Counted from the first letter of the stretch, positions 7,323 to 16,241 are shown. The stretch: 64,000 nt of DNA from Rhodopseudomonas infernalis (GCF_022271405.1 NZ_JAJNAL010000022.1:24761-88760), one strand, 5' to 3'. Program-made: numbers and translations. The notes: generated by a model not told the origin, from the letters alone.

Positions 7323-8504
7323 ATGTTCGCATCGAGACTTTCGCGCCGCCTGCTAATTGCCGCAGGCGCCACGTCGCTGACGCTGATGGCCGCGGCGCCG
7401 GGCTTTGCGCAGGACACCATGAAGCTTGGTCTAGTCGCGGCGATGTCGGGCCAGTCGGCGAAGTCGGGCGAGGCGATCGTTCGCGGCCTGACGCTGGCGG
7501 TCGACGAGATCAACGCCAAGGGCGGCGTGCTCGGCAAGAAGGTCGAGCTGGTGGTGCGCGACGATGAAAGCAATCCCGCCAAGGGCGTGATCGCGGCGCG
7601 TGAGCTGGTGCAGCGCGAGAAGGTGGCGGCGTTCTTCGGTGGTCTCGACACCCCGGTGTCGATGGCGATCGTGCCGTTCGCCAACCAGTCCAAGGTTCCG
7701 TTCATCGGCGTGTGGGCCGCCGGCACCGCGATCACCCGCAACGGCGCCGCCGAGAACTACGTGTTCCGCGTCTCGGCCGTCGACGCGCTGGTGGACGTCG
7801 CGCTGGTCGACTACGCGGTCAAGAAATACGCGGCCAAGAAGCCGGGCATGATCCTGATCAACAACCCCTGGGGCGAGTCCAACGAGGCCGGTCTGAAGGC
7901 GGCGCTGGCGGCCAAGAACATGCCGAGCGCCGGCGTCGAGAAGTTCGAAGGCGGCGACGTCGATCTGGTGCCGCAGCTCACGCGTCTGAAGGATGCCGGC
8001 GCCGACACTCTGTTCATGGTGGCAAACGTGGCGCCGTCGGCGCAAGTCGTGAAGTCGCTCGACCGCATGGGCTGGAACGTCCCGGTGGTGTCGCATTGGG
8101 GCCCGGCCGGCGGCCGCTTCACCGAGCTCGCCGGGCCGAGCGCCGAGAAGGTGCACTTCATCCAGACGTTCAGCTTCTCCGGAAACCCCAGCCTGAAGGC
8201 TGCGGCGGTGCTCGATGCGCTGAAGGCGAAGTATCCGCAGATCAAATCGGCCGCGGACGTCACGCCCGCCGTCGGCATCGCTAATGCTTACGACGCCATG
8301 CATCTCACCGCGCTGGCCATCGCCAAGGCCGGCTCGACCGACGGCACCAAGATCCGCGACGGCTTCTACGAGATCGGCAGCTACGAGGGTTTGATCAAGA
8401 CCTACAACAAGCCGTTCACCAAGGACAACCACGACGCCCTGTCGCCCTCTGACTACATCTTCACCTACTTCAAGGGCGACGAGATCCTGCCGCTGACGAA
8501 TTGA
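7323..8504 (+). CDS. Liv-type ABC transporter substrate-binding protein
   Basis: 393 residues. A Sec signal peptide is visible (MFASRLSRRLLIAAG... ending APGFAQ, cleavage about residue 27), followed by a mature Peripla_BP_6 domain beginning MKLGLVAAMSGQSAKSGEA and containing VRDDESNPAKGV and NNPWGESNEAGL. There is no lipobox, so the protein is freely periplasmic. Start: ATG at 7323 with GAGAGGG eight bases upstream; an in-frame GTG at 7317 is an alternative. The much longer open frame upstream lacks coding character. It feeds the permease genes at 8728 and 9600. The ligand is unknown. Confidence 0.93.
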   Translation: MFASRLSRRLLIAAGATSLTLMAAAPGFAQDTMKLGLVAAMSGQSAKSGEAIVRGLTLAVDEINAKGGVLGKKVELVVRDDESNPAKGVIAARELVQREKVAAFFGGLDTPVSMAIVPFANQSKVPFIGVWAAGTAITRNGAAENYVFRVSAVDALVDVALVDYAVKKYAAKKPGMILINNPWGESNEAGLKAALAAKNMPSAGVEKFEGGDVDLVPQLTRLKDAGADTLFMVANVAPSAQVVKSLDRMGWNVPVVSHWGPAGGRFTELAGPSAEKVHFIQTFSFSGNPSLKAAAVLDALKAKYPQIKSAADVTPAVGIANAYDAMHLTALAIAKAGSTDGTKIRDGFYEIGSYEGLIKTYNKPFTKDNHDALSPSDYIFTYFKGDEILPLTN

Positions 8505-8524
8505 TTCCGGCCAGACCCAACGTC

Positions 8525-8689
8525 CGTCATTCCGGGATGCACCTTCGTCGGCAAAGCCGATGAAGGTGCAGGCCCGGAATCTATAGCCCCCGTGCCGGCG
8601 CTTGACACAGTCGTTGTTGGGCCTGCTTCCAGGCGTGAGCACGGGGGTTATGGATTCCGGGCTCGCGCTTCGCGCGCCCCGGAATGACG
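8525..8689. repeat. palindromic repeat pair, CGTCATTCCGGG type
   Basis: The element begins CGTCATTCCGGG and ends CCCGGAATGACG, with two inner hairpins, GCACCTTCGTCGGC / GCCGATGAAGGTGC (about 8538-8568) and CCCCCGTGC / GCACGGGGG. It fills the gap between the binding-protein gene and its permease gene inside the operon, where it may stabilise or attenuate the message. Confidence 0.75.
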
Positions 8690-8727
8690 AAGGATAATTT
8701 GTAGTAGCGACAACTCCACGGACCCTC

Positions 8728-9597
8728 ATGCTCTCTTCCGCCATCATCTCGGGTATCGGGCTCGGCAGCATGTACGCGCTCATCGCGCTCGGCTTTCACA
8801 TTACTTATGTGGTGTCGAGCACGGTCAATTTTGCGCAGGGCTCGGCGATGATGCTGGGTGCCGTGCTCGGCTATACGTTCGGCATCCGCTACGGCTGGCC
8901 GATGCCGCTCGCGGTGCTGGCGGCGCTGACTTGCTGCGCGGTGTTCGGCCTCGTGGTCGAACGCTTCCTGGTACGCCCATTCGTTGCGCGAGGCTCCAAT
9001 GCCTGGCTGATGGCGACCGTTGCGGCCGGCATTGTGCTCGACAATGTGGTGCTGTTCACTTTCGGCAAGGAGCCGCGGGGCTTTCCATCGGTGCTGGCGA
9101 GCCAGCCGATCCGCATCTTCGGCGCCGGGGTCTATCCGCTGCAGCTGCTGATCCCGCTGGTCGGCATCGGCTGCGCGCTGGCGCTGCATCTGCTGCTACG
9201 CCACACCCGCCGCGGCAAGACGCTGCTTGCCGTGGTGCAGAATCCCGACGCGGCCCGGCTGATGGGCATCAACGTCAACCGCACCATCGCGATCTCCTTC
9301 ATGGTGTCGACCGCGCTTGCTGGCCTTGCCGGCATCCTGATCGCGCCGCTGTTCAGCGTGAGCTCGGAGATGGGCACGCTGTTCGGCATCAAGGCGTTCG
9401 CGGTCGCGATCCTCGGCGGCATGGGCTCGGCCTGGGGCGTGGTGATCGCCGGGCTCGCCTACGGCCTGATCGAAGCGCTGGTCACTTCGTTCCTCGGCTC
9501 GGTCTACACCCAGATCGTTGTGTTCTCGGTCGTCATCCTGGCGCTGGCGCTGAAGCCGAACGGGCTGTTCGGCCGCGCCGCGATCAACAAGGTCTGA
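8728..9597 (+). CDS. Liv-type ABC transporter permease (LivH family)
   Basis: 289-residue inner-membrane permease with the LivH features: an N-terminal hydrophobic segment leading into SSTVNFAQGSAMMLGA (the NF-x-x-G motif) and the coupling loop near GINVNRTIAISF. The ATG at 8728 is the first start in frame; the upstream Shine-Dalgarno is weak (ACGGA). The stop is 2 bases before the ATG of the fused LivM-LivG-LivF gene, so the two are certainly co-expressed. It would pair with the LivM portion of that protein. Confidence 0.93.
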   Translation: MLSSAIISGIGLGSMYALIALGFHITYVVSSTVNFAQGSAMMLGAVLGYTFGIRYGWPMPLAVLAALTCCAVFGLVVERFLVRPFVARGSNAWLMATVAAGIVLDNVVLFTFGKEPRGFPSVLASQPIRIFGAGVYPLQLLIPLVGIGCALALHLLLRHTRRGKTLLAVVQNPDAARLMGINVNRTIAISFMVSTALAGLAGILIAPLFSVSSEMGTLFGIKAFAVAILGGMGSAWGVVIAGLAYGLIEALVTSFLGSVYTQIVVFSVVILALALKPNGLFGRAAINKV

Positions 9598-9599
9598 CC

Positions 9600-12089
9600 A
9601 TGCAGCCGCAATCATCTTGGCGCACGTACGCGACGCCCGCCGCAATCCTGTTGCTGACGCTTGCTGCCGCGCTCTACGCGGCGCGGGCGGACGGCTACGC
9701 GCCGTTCGTCCTCGCGATGGTGGCGCTGACCTGCGTGGTCGGCGTCGGCCTCAATATCCTGGTCGGGCTCACCGGGCAGATCTCGCTCGGTCACGTCGGC
9801 TTCTACGCGATCGGCGCCTATACGGTCGCGATCCTGACGCTGCAGGGCATCAGCTTCTGGCTGGCGCTGCCGCTGGCCGGACTGATCGCGGGTGCGATCG
9901 GGCTGTTGCTGTCGCTGCCTGCGCTGCGTGTCTCCGGGCCGTATCTGGCGATGATCACCATCGCCTTCGCGTTCATCGTGCAGCACCTCACCATCGAATG
10001 GCGCGGCGTCACCGGTGGCTCCAACGGGCTGATGGGGCTGCCGCCGCCGGCGATTGGCGGCCATGTCTTCACCGAACGCGAGATGGCGCTGCTGGCGATC
10101 GGGCTGGCGGGCGCGGCGACGTACTTGTTCTATCGGCTGGCCGGCTCGGCCTGGGGCAGGGCGATGGTGGCGGTGCGCGACGCCGAGATCGCGGCGCGGT
10201 CGATCGGCCTCAATCCGGTGACCGTCAAGGCCGCGTCCTTCATGCTGTCGGCGGTGTTCACGGGGCTCGCTGGCGGCATTTTCGCCTCGCTGCTCGCCTT
10301 CGTAGCGCCCGACTCGTTTCCATTCTCGCAATCGATCCTGTTCCTGTTCGCCTGCGTGGTCGGCGGCGCCGGCTGGGTGTTCGGCCCGGCGGTCGGCGCG
10401 GTGATCACCGTCGTGCTGCCGGAGATGCTGTCGCAGCTCGCGGAATATCGGCTGCTATTTTTCGGCGCGCTGCTGCTGGCTGTGCTGTGGCTGGCGCCCG
10501 AGGGCGTGCTCGGCACGCTGGCGCGGCTGGTGCGGCGGATCGATCCGCGGCCAGCGACGCCGGGCGACGTCGGGGCTTACCTTGCGTCTGTCTCGCGCAG
10601 CGACGCGCTCGAGGTCACGAACATCGGCATCAGCTTCGGCGGCATCAAGGCGGCGTCGAACGTGTCGTTCGCCGCGCAGGCCGGCAAGGTCACCAGCGTG
10701 ATCGGCCCGAACGGTGCCGGCAAGACCACCGTGCTCAACATGATTGGCGGCTTCTATCAGCCGGACAGCGGCAGCATCCGGCTCGGCGGCGAGGAACTGG
10801 CCGGCGCGCCGGCTTGGCGTGTGGCGCGCGCCGGGATCGGGCGCACCTATCAGACCACCAAACTGTTCGACACCATGAGCGTGCGCGACAATGTGCTGAT
10901 CGCGATGCGGGGCGGCCGGCTCGGCTCGATGCTGCGCGCCGCCGCCACCGCAGCCGATGAAGCCGCAGCCGAAGCGCTGATCGCTTTCGTCGGCTACCGC
11001 GGGCCGCTTGCGGCCGTGGCCGGCGACCTGCCGCATGTCGATCGCCGGTTGGTCGAGATCGCCCGCGCGCTGGCGATGCGGCCGCATGTGTTGCTGCTCG
11101 ATGAGCCGGCCGCGGGGTTGATGGCGGCCGACAAGGAGTCGCTCAGCGGCCTGTTGCGGCGGATCGCCGACCTCGGCATTGCCGTCATCCTGGTCGAGCA
11201 CGATATGCGGCTGGTGATGGGCATCTCCGATCACGTCGTGGTGCTCGACGCCGGCACACCGATCGCCGCCGGCACGCCCGACATGATCCGCCGCGATCCG
11301 AAAGTACTCGCAGCGTATCTCGGCGGGGCCGAGATGCGCGCCCGTGGTCGCGACGCGCCGTGGGACGGCTCGCGCGATGCGGTGCTGACGGCGATCAATC
11401 TGGTTGCCGGCTATGGCGCCGCGCCCGTGCTGTCGGATTTGAATCTCGAAGTGCGGCCGGGCGAAATGGTGGCGGTGATCGGTGCCAATGGCGCCGGCAA
11501 GTCGACGATGATGCGATCGCTCGCCGGCTTGCTGCGTCCGATCGAAGGCGACGTCGTCCTCGACGATCAGCGCATCGACAAGATCGCCGCGCATCGCATC
11601 GCGGCGCGCGGCCTCGCTCTGGTGCCGGAAGGCCGACAGGTGTTTCCCGAACTCAGCGTGTACGACAACCTCGAACTCGGCGCCAATACGCGCACCGGCG
11701 TCGACTACGCGGCCGAGATCGAAGCGGTGCTGAAGCGGTTTCCGCGGTTGCGCGAGCGGCTGCACGGCCGCGCCGGGCTACTCTCCGGCGGCGAGCAGCA
11801 GATGCTGGCGATCGCGCGCGGCATGATGGCCAAGCCGCGCATCCTGCTGCTCGACGAGCCTTCGCTCGGGCTGGCGCCGGCGATGATCAATGAGCTTTAC
11901 GACGTGCTGGCCGACCTGCGCGACGAAGGTATCACCATTCTGCTGGTCGATCAGATCGCCGTGCTGGCGCTCGCGATCTCCGACCGCGGCTATGTCATCG
12001 ACTCCGGCAAAATCGTTCGCGACGACAGCGCCGCAGCGCTTCGCAGTGATCCCGAGGTCGAGGCGGCGTATCTCGGCCATGTCTCTTGA
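9600..12089 (+). CDS. LivM-LivG-LivF triple fusion (permease plus two ATPases)
   Basis: One uninterrupted 829-residue protein covering three normally separate subunits. Residues 1 to about 320 are a LivM permease (LVGLTGQISLGHVGFYAIGAY). Residues ~335-575 are a LivG ATPase: Walker A GPNGAGKT at 369-376, Walker B LLLDEP with D501-E502, switch H534. Residues ~598-829 are a LivF ATPase: Walker A GANGAGKS at 628-635, signature LSGGEQ at 728-733, D752-E753, and Q785 in place of the switch histidine. The LivG signature is degenerate: L477-P-H-V-D-R-R where the first cluster's LivG has LSYGEQR. Start is the ATG at 9600; the frame open from 8931 is a shadow of livH. An internal ATG at 11335 could also give a separate LivF. 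With LivH it would make a two-gene membrane complex. Confidence 0.93.
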   Translation: MQPQSSWRTYATPAAILLLTLAAALYAARADGYAPFVLAMVALTCVVGVGLNILVGLTGQISLGHVGFYAIGAYTVAILTLQGISFWLALPLAGLIAGAIGLLLSLPALRVSGPYLAMITIAFAFIVQHLTIEWRGVTGGSNGLMGLPPPAIGGHVFTEREMALLAIGLAGAATYLFYRLAGSAWGRAMVAVRDAEIAARSIGLNPVTVKAASFMLSAVFTGLAGGIFASLLAFVAPDSFPFSQSILFLFACVVGGAGWVFGPAVGAVITVVLPEMLSQLAEYRLLFFGALLLAVLWLAPEGVLGTLARLVRRIDPRPATPGDVGAYLASVSRSDALEVTNIGISFGGIKAASNVSFAAQAGKVTSVIGPNGAGKTTVLNMIGGFYQPDSGSIRLGGEELAGAPAWRVARAGIGRTYQTTKLFDTMSVRDNVLIAMRGGRLGSMLRAAATAADEAAAEALIAFVGYRGPLAAVAGDLPHVDRRLVEIARALAMRPHVLLLDEPAAGLMAADKESLSGLLRRIADLGIAVILVEHDMRLVMGISDHVVVLDAGTPIAAGTPDMIRRDPKVLAAYLGGAEMRARGRDAPWDGSRDAVLTAINLVAGYGAAPVLSDLNLEVRPGEMVAVIGANGAGKSTMMRSLAGLLRPIEGDVVLDDQRIDKIAAHRIAARGLALVPEGRQVFPELSVYDNLELGANTRTGVDYAAEIEAVLKRFPRLRERLHGRAGLLSGGEQQMLAIARGMMAKPRILLLDEPSLGLAPAMINELYDVLADLRDEGITILLVDQIAVLALAISDRGYVIDSGKIVRDDSAAALRSDPEVEAAYLGHVS

Positions 12090-12108
12090 TACCAGACGAT
12101 CTCGGCGT

Positions 12109-12233
12109 GTCCCGGACGCGGTGCGGCATTCTTATGCCGCTCCGCAGATCCGGGATCCCGGTGACTTTCAGGCTAACAAACCCGGGGCCCCGGATCTGCG
12201 AAGCAAGACTTCGTCTTGCATCGCGTCCGGGGA
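12109..12233. repeat. palindromic repeat, GTGTCCCGGACGCG type
   Basis: GTGTCCCGGACGCG at the left end is mirrored by CGCGTCCGGGGA at the right, with inner arms CGCAGATCCGGG / CCCCGGATCTGCG. It occupies most of the gap between the fused transporter gene and the amidohydrolase gene, so it may end or weaken transcription between them. Confidence 0.7.
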
Positions 12234-12268
12234 AGGGCTCGAACTAATCAAACTTCAAGGACAATTCG

Positions 12269-13501
12269 ATGACCTTCGATCTCATCCTGCGCAACGCGAC
12301 GATCGTCGATCGCGAGGGCCGCGCCGATATCGGCATCAGAGCAGGGCGCTTTGCGGCGATCGAAGCGGGGCTTCCCGCGGACGGCGCGCCGGAGCAGGAT
12401 TGCGGCGGACGGCTCGTGGTGCCGGGCTTCGTCGAAACCCACATCCATCTCGACAAATCCTGCCTGCTCGGCCGCTGCAATTGCGAGCAGGGCTCGCTGG
12501 ATGAAGCGATCGCCGAAGTCGTCAAAGCCAAGAAGGCTTTCACCGAGGAGGACGTGTATCAGCGCGCATCGCAGACGCTGGAGAAGGCGATCAAGCACGG
12601 CACCAACCGGATCCGTACCCATGTCGAGGTCGATCCGCGCGTGGGCCTCACCAGCTTCCGTGCGCTGAAGCAGCTCAAGGCGGACTACGCCTGGGCGGTC
12701 GATCTGCAGCTCTGCGTTTTTCCGCAGGAAGGGCTGCTCGACGATCCGGGCTGCGACGAGATCATGCTGCAGGCGCTGCGCGAAGGTGCCGACGTGGTCG
12801 GCGGCGCGCCCTATATGGACAGGGACTCGCACGGCCAGATCGGCCGCATCTTCGAGATCGCCAGGGAGTTCGACGTCGATATCGACTTCCACCTCGATTT
12901 TGGCCTCGACCCTGCACATCTCGATCTCGACGAAGTCTGCCGGATGGCGGATGCGACGAAGTGGGGCGGCCGCGTTGCGATCGGCCATGTGACCAAGTTG
13001 TCGGCGATGCCGACTGCCGCATTCGAGGCGGCGGCGGATCGCCTGGCTTCAGCGGGCGTCGCCGTCACCGTTCTGCCGGCGACCGATCTGTTTCTCACCG
13101 GCCGCGACAGCGATCACAACGTTCCCCGCGGCGTCACGCCGGCGCATCGGCTGCGCGCGCGCGGCGTCAACGCCAACATCTCGACCAACAACGTACTCAA
13201 TCCGTTCACGCCGTTCGGCGACTGCTCCCTGATCCGGATGATCAATCTCTACGCCAACGTCGCGCAGGTCGGCGCCAGCGCCGATTTGTCGGGTTGTCTC
13301 GACATGGTGACGTCGGCTTCCGCGCGGCTGTTGAATCTGAAGAACTACGGCGTCGCCATAGGCAATCCCGCCGATCTTGTCATGCTCGACTGCGTCACCA
13401 AGGCGCAGGCGGTTTGCGAGATCGCGCAGCCGCTGTTCGGCCTCAAGCGCGGCGTGCGGACATTCGACAAACCGGCCGCGATGTTGCACAAACCGAACTG
13501 A
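12269..13501 (+). CDS. amidohydrolase, cytosine-deaminase-like
   Basis: 410-residue cytoplasmic metal-dependent hydrolase of the amidohydrolase superfamily. The N-terminal beta-sandwich strand (LILRNATIVDREG) leads to the metal motif H58-I-H60-L-D-K, followed by RTHVEVD, the third-strand HLDF, GHVTKLS and a C-terminal sandwich half NPADLVMLD. This order matches cytosine deaminase and N-isopropylammelide amidohydrolase (AtzC), which remove amino or alkylamino groups from N-heterocycles. The late segment reads TNNVLNPFTPFGD, so the final metal aspartate region differs from the classical SND-x-I pattern. It is followed 38 bases later by an amidase gene, suggesting successive steps in breaking down an imported nitrogen compound. 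The substrate is not known. Confidence 0.88.
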   Translation: MTFDLILRNATIVDREGRADIGIRAGRFAAIEAGLPADGAPEQDCGGRLVVPGFVETHIHLDKSCLLGRCNCEQGSLDEAIAEVVKAKKAFTEEDVYQRASQTLEKAIKHGTNRIRTHVEVDPRVGLTSFRALKQLKADYAWAVDLQLCVFPQEGLLDDPGCDEIMLQALREGADVVGGAPYMDRDSHGQIGRIFEIAREFDVDIDFHLDFGLDPAHLDLDEVCRMADATKWGGRVAIGHVTKLSAMPTAAFEAAADRLASAGVAVTVLPATDLFLTGRDSDHNVPRGVTPAHRLRARGVNANISTNNVLNPFTPFGDCSLIRMINLYANVAQVGASADLSGCLDMVTSASARLLNLKNYGVAIGNPADLVMLDCVTKAQAVCEIAQPLFGLKRGVRTFDKPAAMLHKPN

Positions 13502-13539
13502 TTTCGCCGCGGCAGCGGCACCACACTGACGGAGACGAC

Positions 13540-14718
13540 ATGCCGGTCGACGACACGCTGAATGCGTTCTGTGCTCATGGACTGATCGAACGACAGACAC
13601 ATCAGCAGGGGCCGCTGGCCGGACTAAGCTTCGCGGTGAAAGACTTCTTCGATGTCGCCGGCGTGCCGACCGGCGCCGGTAGCCCGGAATGGCTGGCGAC
13701 GCATCCGGTGCCCGAACGCTCCGCGCCGGTGGTCGATCGTCTGCTCGCAGCCGGCGGCAAGATGGTCGGCAAGACTCACACCGACGAGATGGCGTGGAGC
13801 CTGAATGGCGAGAACGCGCATTACGGCACGCCGATCAATCCGGCGGCGCCGGGCCGCATCCCGGGCGGTTCGTCGAGCGGATCGGCCGCGGCGACGGCCG
13901 GCAAGCTCGTCGACTTCGCGCTCGGCTCGGACACCGGAGGCTCAGTGCGGCTGCCGGCGAGCTATTGCGGCATCTACGGCATCCGGACGACGCACGGGCG
14001 CATCCCGCTGGGTGGCGCGGTGCCGCTGGCGCCGAGCTACGACACCGTGGGTTGGTTCTCGCGTAGCGCCGAGCTGATGGCGAGAATCGGCGACGTGCTG
14101 CTCGACGGCGTCCGCGCACCGAAGCGGCCGTCCCGCGTGCTGATCGCACAGGATCTGTTCGCCGCAATCGAGCCGCGCGTTGCGGAGGCGTTGCAGCCGG
14201 GCGTCGCGCGGCTGACCGCGCTGCTCGGGGCGCCCGAACCGGTCGAGGTGGTCGGCGACGCCCGCGCGGCGTGGCGCAATGCATTTCGCGTGCTGCAGTC
14301 GCGCGACGCCTGGGCGGCACATGGCGCGTGGGTGACCCAAGTGAAACCGGCGTTCGGTCCCGGCGTCAAAGAGCGCTTCGCCGCTGCCGCCGTGCTCGAT
14401 CCCGCCGAGGTAACTGAAGCTGAAGCACTGCGCCAGCGTATCACCGCGACCATGCTGGAGTTGATCGAGGATGGCGTGCTGATCGCCCCGACCGCGCCCG
14501 GCATTGCCCCGCTGCGCAACTCCACGGGCGATGCGCTCGAAGCCTTCCGCGCGCGTTCGATCGAGCTGCTGTGCCCGGCCGGTCATGCCGGCCTGCCGCA
14601 ATTGTCGCTGCCGCTGGCGACACTCGATGATTGCCCGCTCGGCCTGTCGCTCATCGGCGGCCGCGGCTGCGATGAGGATCTGCTGGCAATAGCAGCAGAG
14701 CTCGAGCGCGCAGGGTAG
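13540..14718 (+). CDS. amidase, AMI1-like (amidase signature family)
   Basis: 392 residues from the ATG at 13540, preceded by GGAG. The Ser-cisSer-Lys triad of the amidase signature family is present: K34 in FAVKDFFD, the serine run in GGSSSGS (S111-S113) and nucleophile S135 in SDTGGSVR. The short length and the segments SLNGENAHYGTPINP and LPASYCGIYGIR resemble plant AMI1/TOC64-type amidases (indole-3-acetamide hydrolase group) rather than GatA. It hydrolyses an amide to acid plus ammonia. It lies directly after the amidohydrolase gene and converges on the Urt-like ATPase gene. Confidence 0.9.
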   Translation: MPVDDTLNAFCAHGLIERQTHQQGPLAGLSFAVKDFFDVAGVPTGAGSPEWLATHPVPERSAPVVDRLLAAGGKMVGKTHTDEMAWSLNGENAHYGTPINPAAPGRIPGGSSSGSAAATAGKLVDFALGSDTGGSVRLPASYCGIYGIRTTHGRIPLGGAVPLAPSYDTVGWFSRSAELMARIGDVLLDGVRAPKRPSRVLIAQDLFAAIEPRVAEALQPGVARLTALLGAPEPVEVVGDARAAWRNAFRVLQSRDAWAAHGAWVTQVKPAFGPGVKERFAAAAVLDPAEVTEAEALRQRITATMLELIEDGVLIAPTAPGIAPLRNSTGDALEAFRARSIELLCPAGHAGLPQLSLPLATLDDCPLGLSLIGGRGCDEDLLAIAAELERAG

Positions 14719-14731
14719 CGCCGCCTCACGA

Positions 14732-14754
14732 GGCCGCGCGAGCGCGCCGCGGCC
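14732..14754. terminator. hairpin between convergent operons
   Basis: GGCCGCG (14732-14738) pairs with CGCGGCC (14748-14754) between the stops of the AMI1-like amidase and the minus-strand ATPase. It has no T-run. Its position between convergent genes suggests a two-way terminator. Confidence 0.45.
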
Positions 14755-14812
14755 AGAAGCTTTGACGAGTGGCGTGCCGTGTGGCGCGGCCTCGACAACG
14801 ACGAGCGGCGGG

Positions 14813-15526
14813 TTACGTCGCGATGCCCATGAACTCGTCGATCACGGCCGGGTCCGACAGTGCCGCAACCGGCATTTCGCGAACGATCTGTCCCTTCTGC
14901 AGCATCAGCACCCGGCTTGCGGTTGCCGATATGAAATCGAGATCCTGCTCGACCACGACGATGCCGAGCCCTTTGGCGGCCAGCGCCACGAGCTGCGCTT
15001 CCATCTCTTCGACGATGGATGGCTGGATGCCCTCGGTCGGCTCGTCGAGCAGCAACAGCGGCGGCTTGCCACACAGCGCGCGCGCCAAAGCCAGCACTTG
15101 TTGCTGGCCACCGCTCAGCGCACCGCCCTTGCGATCGAGGAGTTCACCAAGGATCGGGAAATCGCTCACAGCTTCGGCGACAGCCGTGTCGGGTGCAAAC
15201 CCCGCCACCCGCGCCGCGAGCTGCAGGTTCTCCCGCACGGTCAGCTTGCCGAAGATCTGCCGGCCCTGCGGCACATAACCGACGCGTCGGCGGACACGCT
15301 TATGCGCCGGCGCCGCGGTGACGTCGTCACCCGCGATGTCGATCCGCCCGCTCGTCGCCGGCAACAGGCCGACCAGAGCCTTCATCAGCGTAGTCTTGCC
15401 CATTCCATTATGGCCGAGAATGCCGACGATCTCGCCGGGCTGCAGCGCGAAGCTGACGCCGAGCAACACCGGCACGCGGCCGTAACCGGCGCGCAGATCC
15501 GTGACGGCAAGAATGGGATCAGACAT
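14813..15526 (-). CDS. ABC transporter ATP-binding protein, UrtE/LivF type
   Basis: 237 residues from the ATG at 15526 (the frame is open to 15679, but that part lies inside the neighbouring ATPase gene). Motifs: Walker A GHNGMGKT, YVPQGRQIF, signature LSGGQQQ, Walker B LLLDEPTEGIQPS, and VEQDLDF at the switch. GHNGMGKT and DEPTEGIQPS are characteristic of UrtE, the urea/short-chain-amide branch of the LivF family. It overlaps the upstream UrtD-like gene by 8 bases. It is the last gene of a six-gene minus-strand operon beginning with an amidase. Confidence 0.92.
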   Translation of the reverse strand: MSDPILAVTDLRAGYGRVPVLLGVSFALQPGEIVGILGHNGMGKTTLMKALVGLLPATSGRIDIAGDDVTAAPAHKRVRRRVGYVPQGRQIFGKLTVRENLQLAARVAGFAPDTAVAEAVSDFPILGELLDRKGGALSGGQQQVLALARALCGKPPLLLLDEPTEGIQPSIVEEMEAQLVALAAKGLGIVVVEQDLDFISATASRVLMLQKGQIVREMPVAALSDPAVIDEFMGIAT

Positions 15527-16241
15527 GGAGGCCTCCCGCCTTGCGTCCGAGATAGACCTCGCGCACCCGGGAATCGCGGAGCATGGCGTCCATCGAGCCT
15601 TCGGCGAGCACGGTGCCGCGGTGAAACACCGTGACCTTCTCGGCGATCCTGCTGACGAAGTGCATGTCGTGCTCGACAACGACCACGGTGCGCCGGCCCC
15701 GCAATCGGTCGATCAGGGCAATCGTCTTGTCGACTTCGCCGCGCGTCATTCCGGCGGCCGGCTCATCAAGTAGCACGAGCTTGGGATCGGACATCAGCAC
15801 CATGCCGAGTTCGACCCATTGGCGCTGGCCGTGCGACAACAGGCCGACCTGGGTATCAGCCTCTGCGTCGAGCTGAATTTCCTTGAGCATGGCTTCGACC
15901 GCGGCTGGCGCCTGCCGGCGGCCGAGGGTGCGCAGCGCCGCCAAAGCGAGGCTTTCCTGAACCGTGACGCCGTCGAACAGCGCAGGCACCTGCATCTTCA
16001 CGCCGACGCCGAGCCGCGCGATTTCGAATGGTGCAAGGCGAGTCACGTCGCGGTTGAACAGTGTGATGGCGCCGGAGGTGGGGCGTAGCTGCCCGGTGAG
16101 CATCTTGAAGAAGGTGCTCTTGCCGGCGCCGTTGGCGCCGATCAGGCAGCGGACCTCACCCTCGGCGAGCTGGAAGTCGACACCCGCGACAGCGGCAACG
16201 CCGCCGAATTTGCACCAGAGCTGACGCGTTTCCAAAATCAT
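15519..16241 (-). CDS. ABC transporter ATP-binding protein, UrtD/LivG type
   Basis: 240 residues from the ATG at 16241; a longer open frame (to 16526) overlaps the permease gene and is not coding. Motifs: Walker A GANGAGKS, signature LSHGQRQW, Walker B LVLLDEPAAGMT, switch histidine VEHDM. LSHGQ and DEPAAGMT are UrtD-like. It overlaps the UrtC-like permease gene by 4 bases and the UrtE-like gene by 8, so the set is translationally coupled. It provides ATP hydrolysis for the importer with the UrtE-like subunit. Confidence 0.92.
   Translation of the reverse strand: MILETRQLWCKFGGVAAVAGVDFQLAEGEVRCLIGANGAGKSTFFKMLTGQLRPTSGAITLFNRDVTRLAPFEIARLGVGVKMQVPALFDGVTVQESLALAALRTLGRRQAPAAVEAMLKEIQLDAEADTQVGLLSHGQRQWVELGMVLMSDPKLVLLDEPAAGMTRGEVDKTIALIDRLRGRRTVVVVEHDMHFVSRIAEKVTVFHRGTVLAEGSMDAMLRDSRVREVYLGRKAGGLHV

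Noticed and set aside
9600..12089. Triple fusion as a sequencing or frame artefact
   Set aside because: The frame is open without interruption, codon use stays normal across both junctions, and each junction has a plausible linker. An error would need to remove two separate stop/start pairs.
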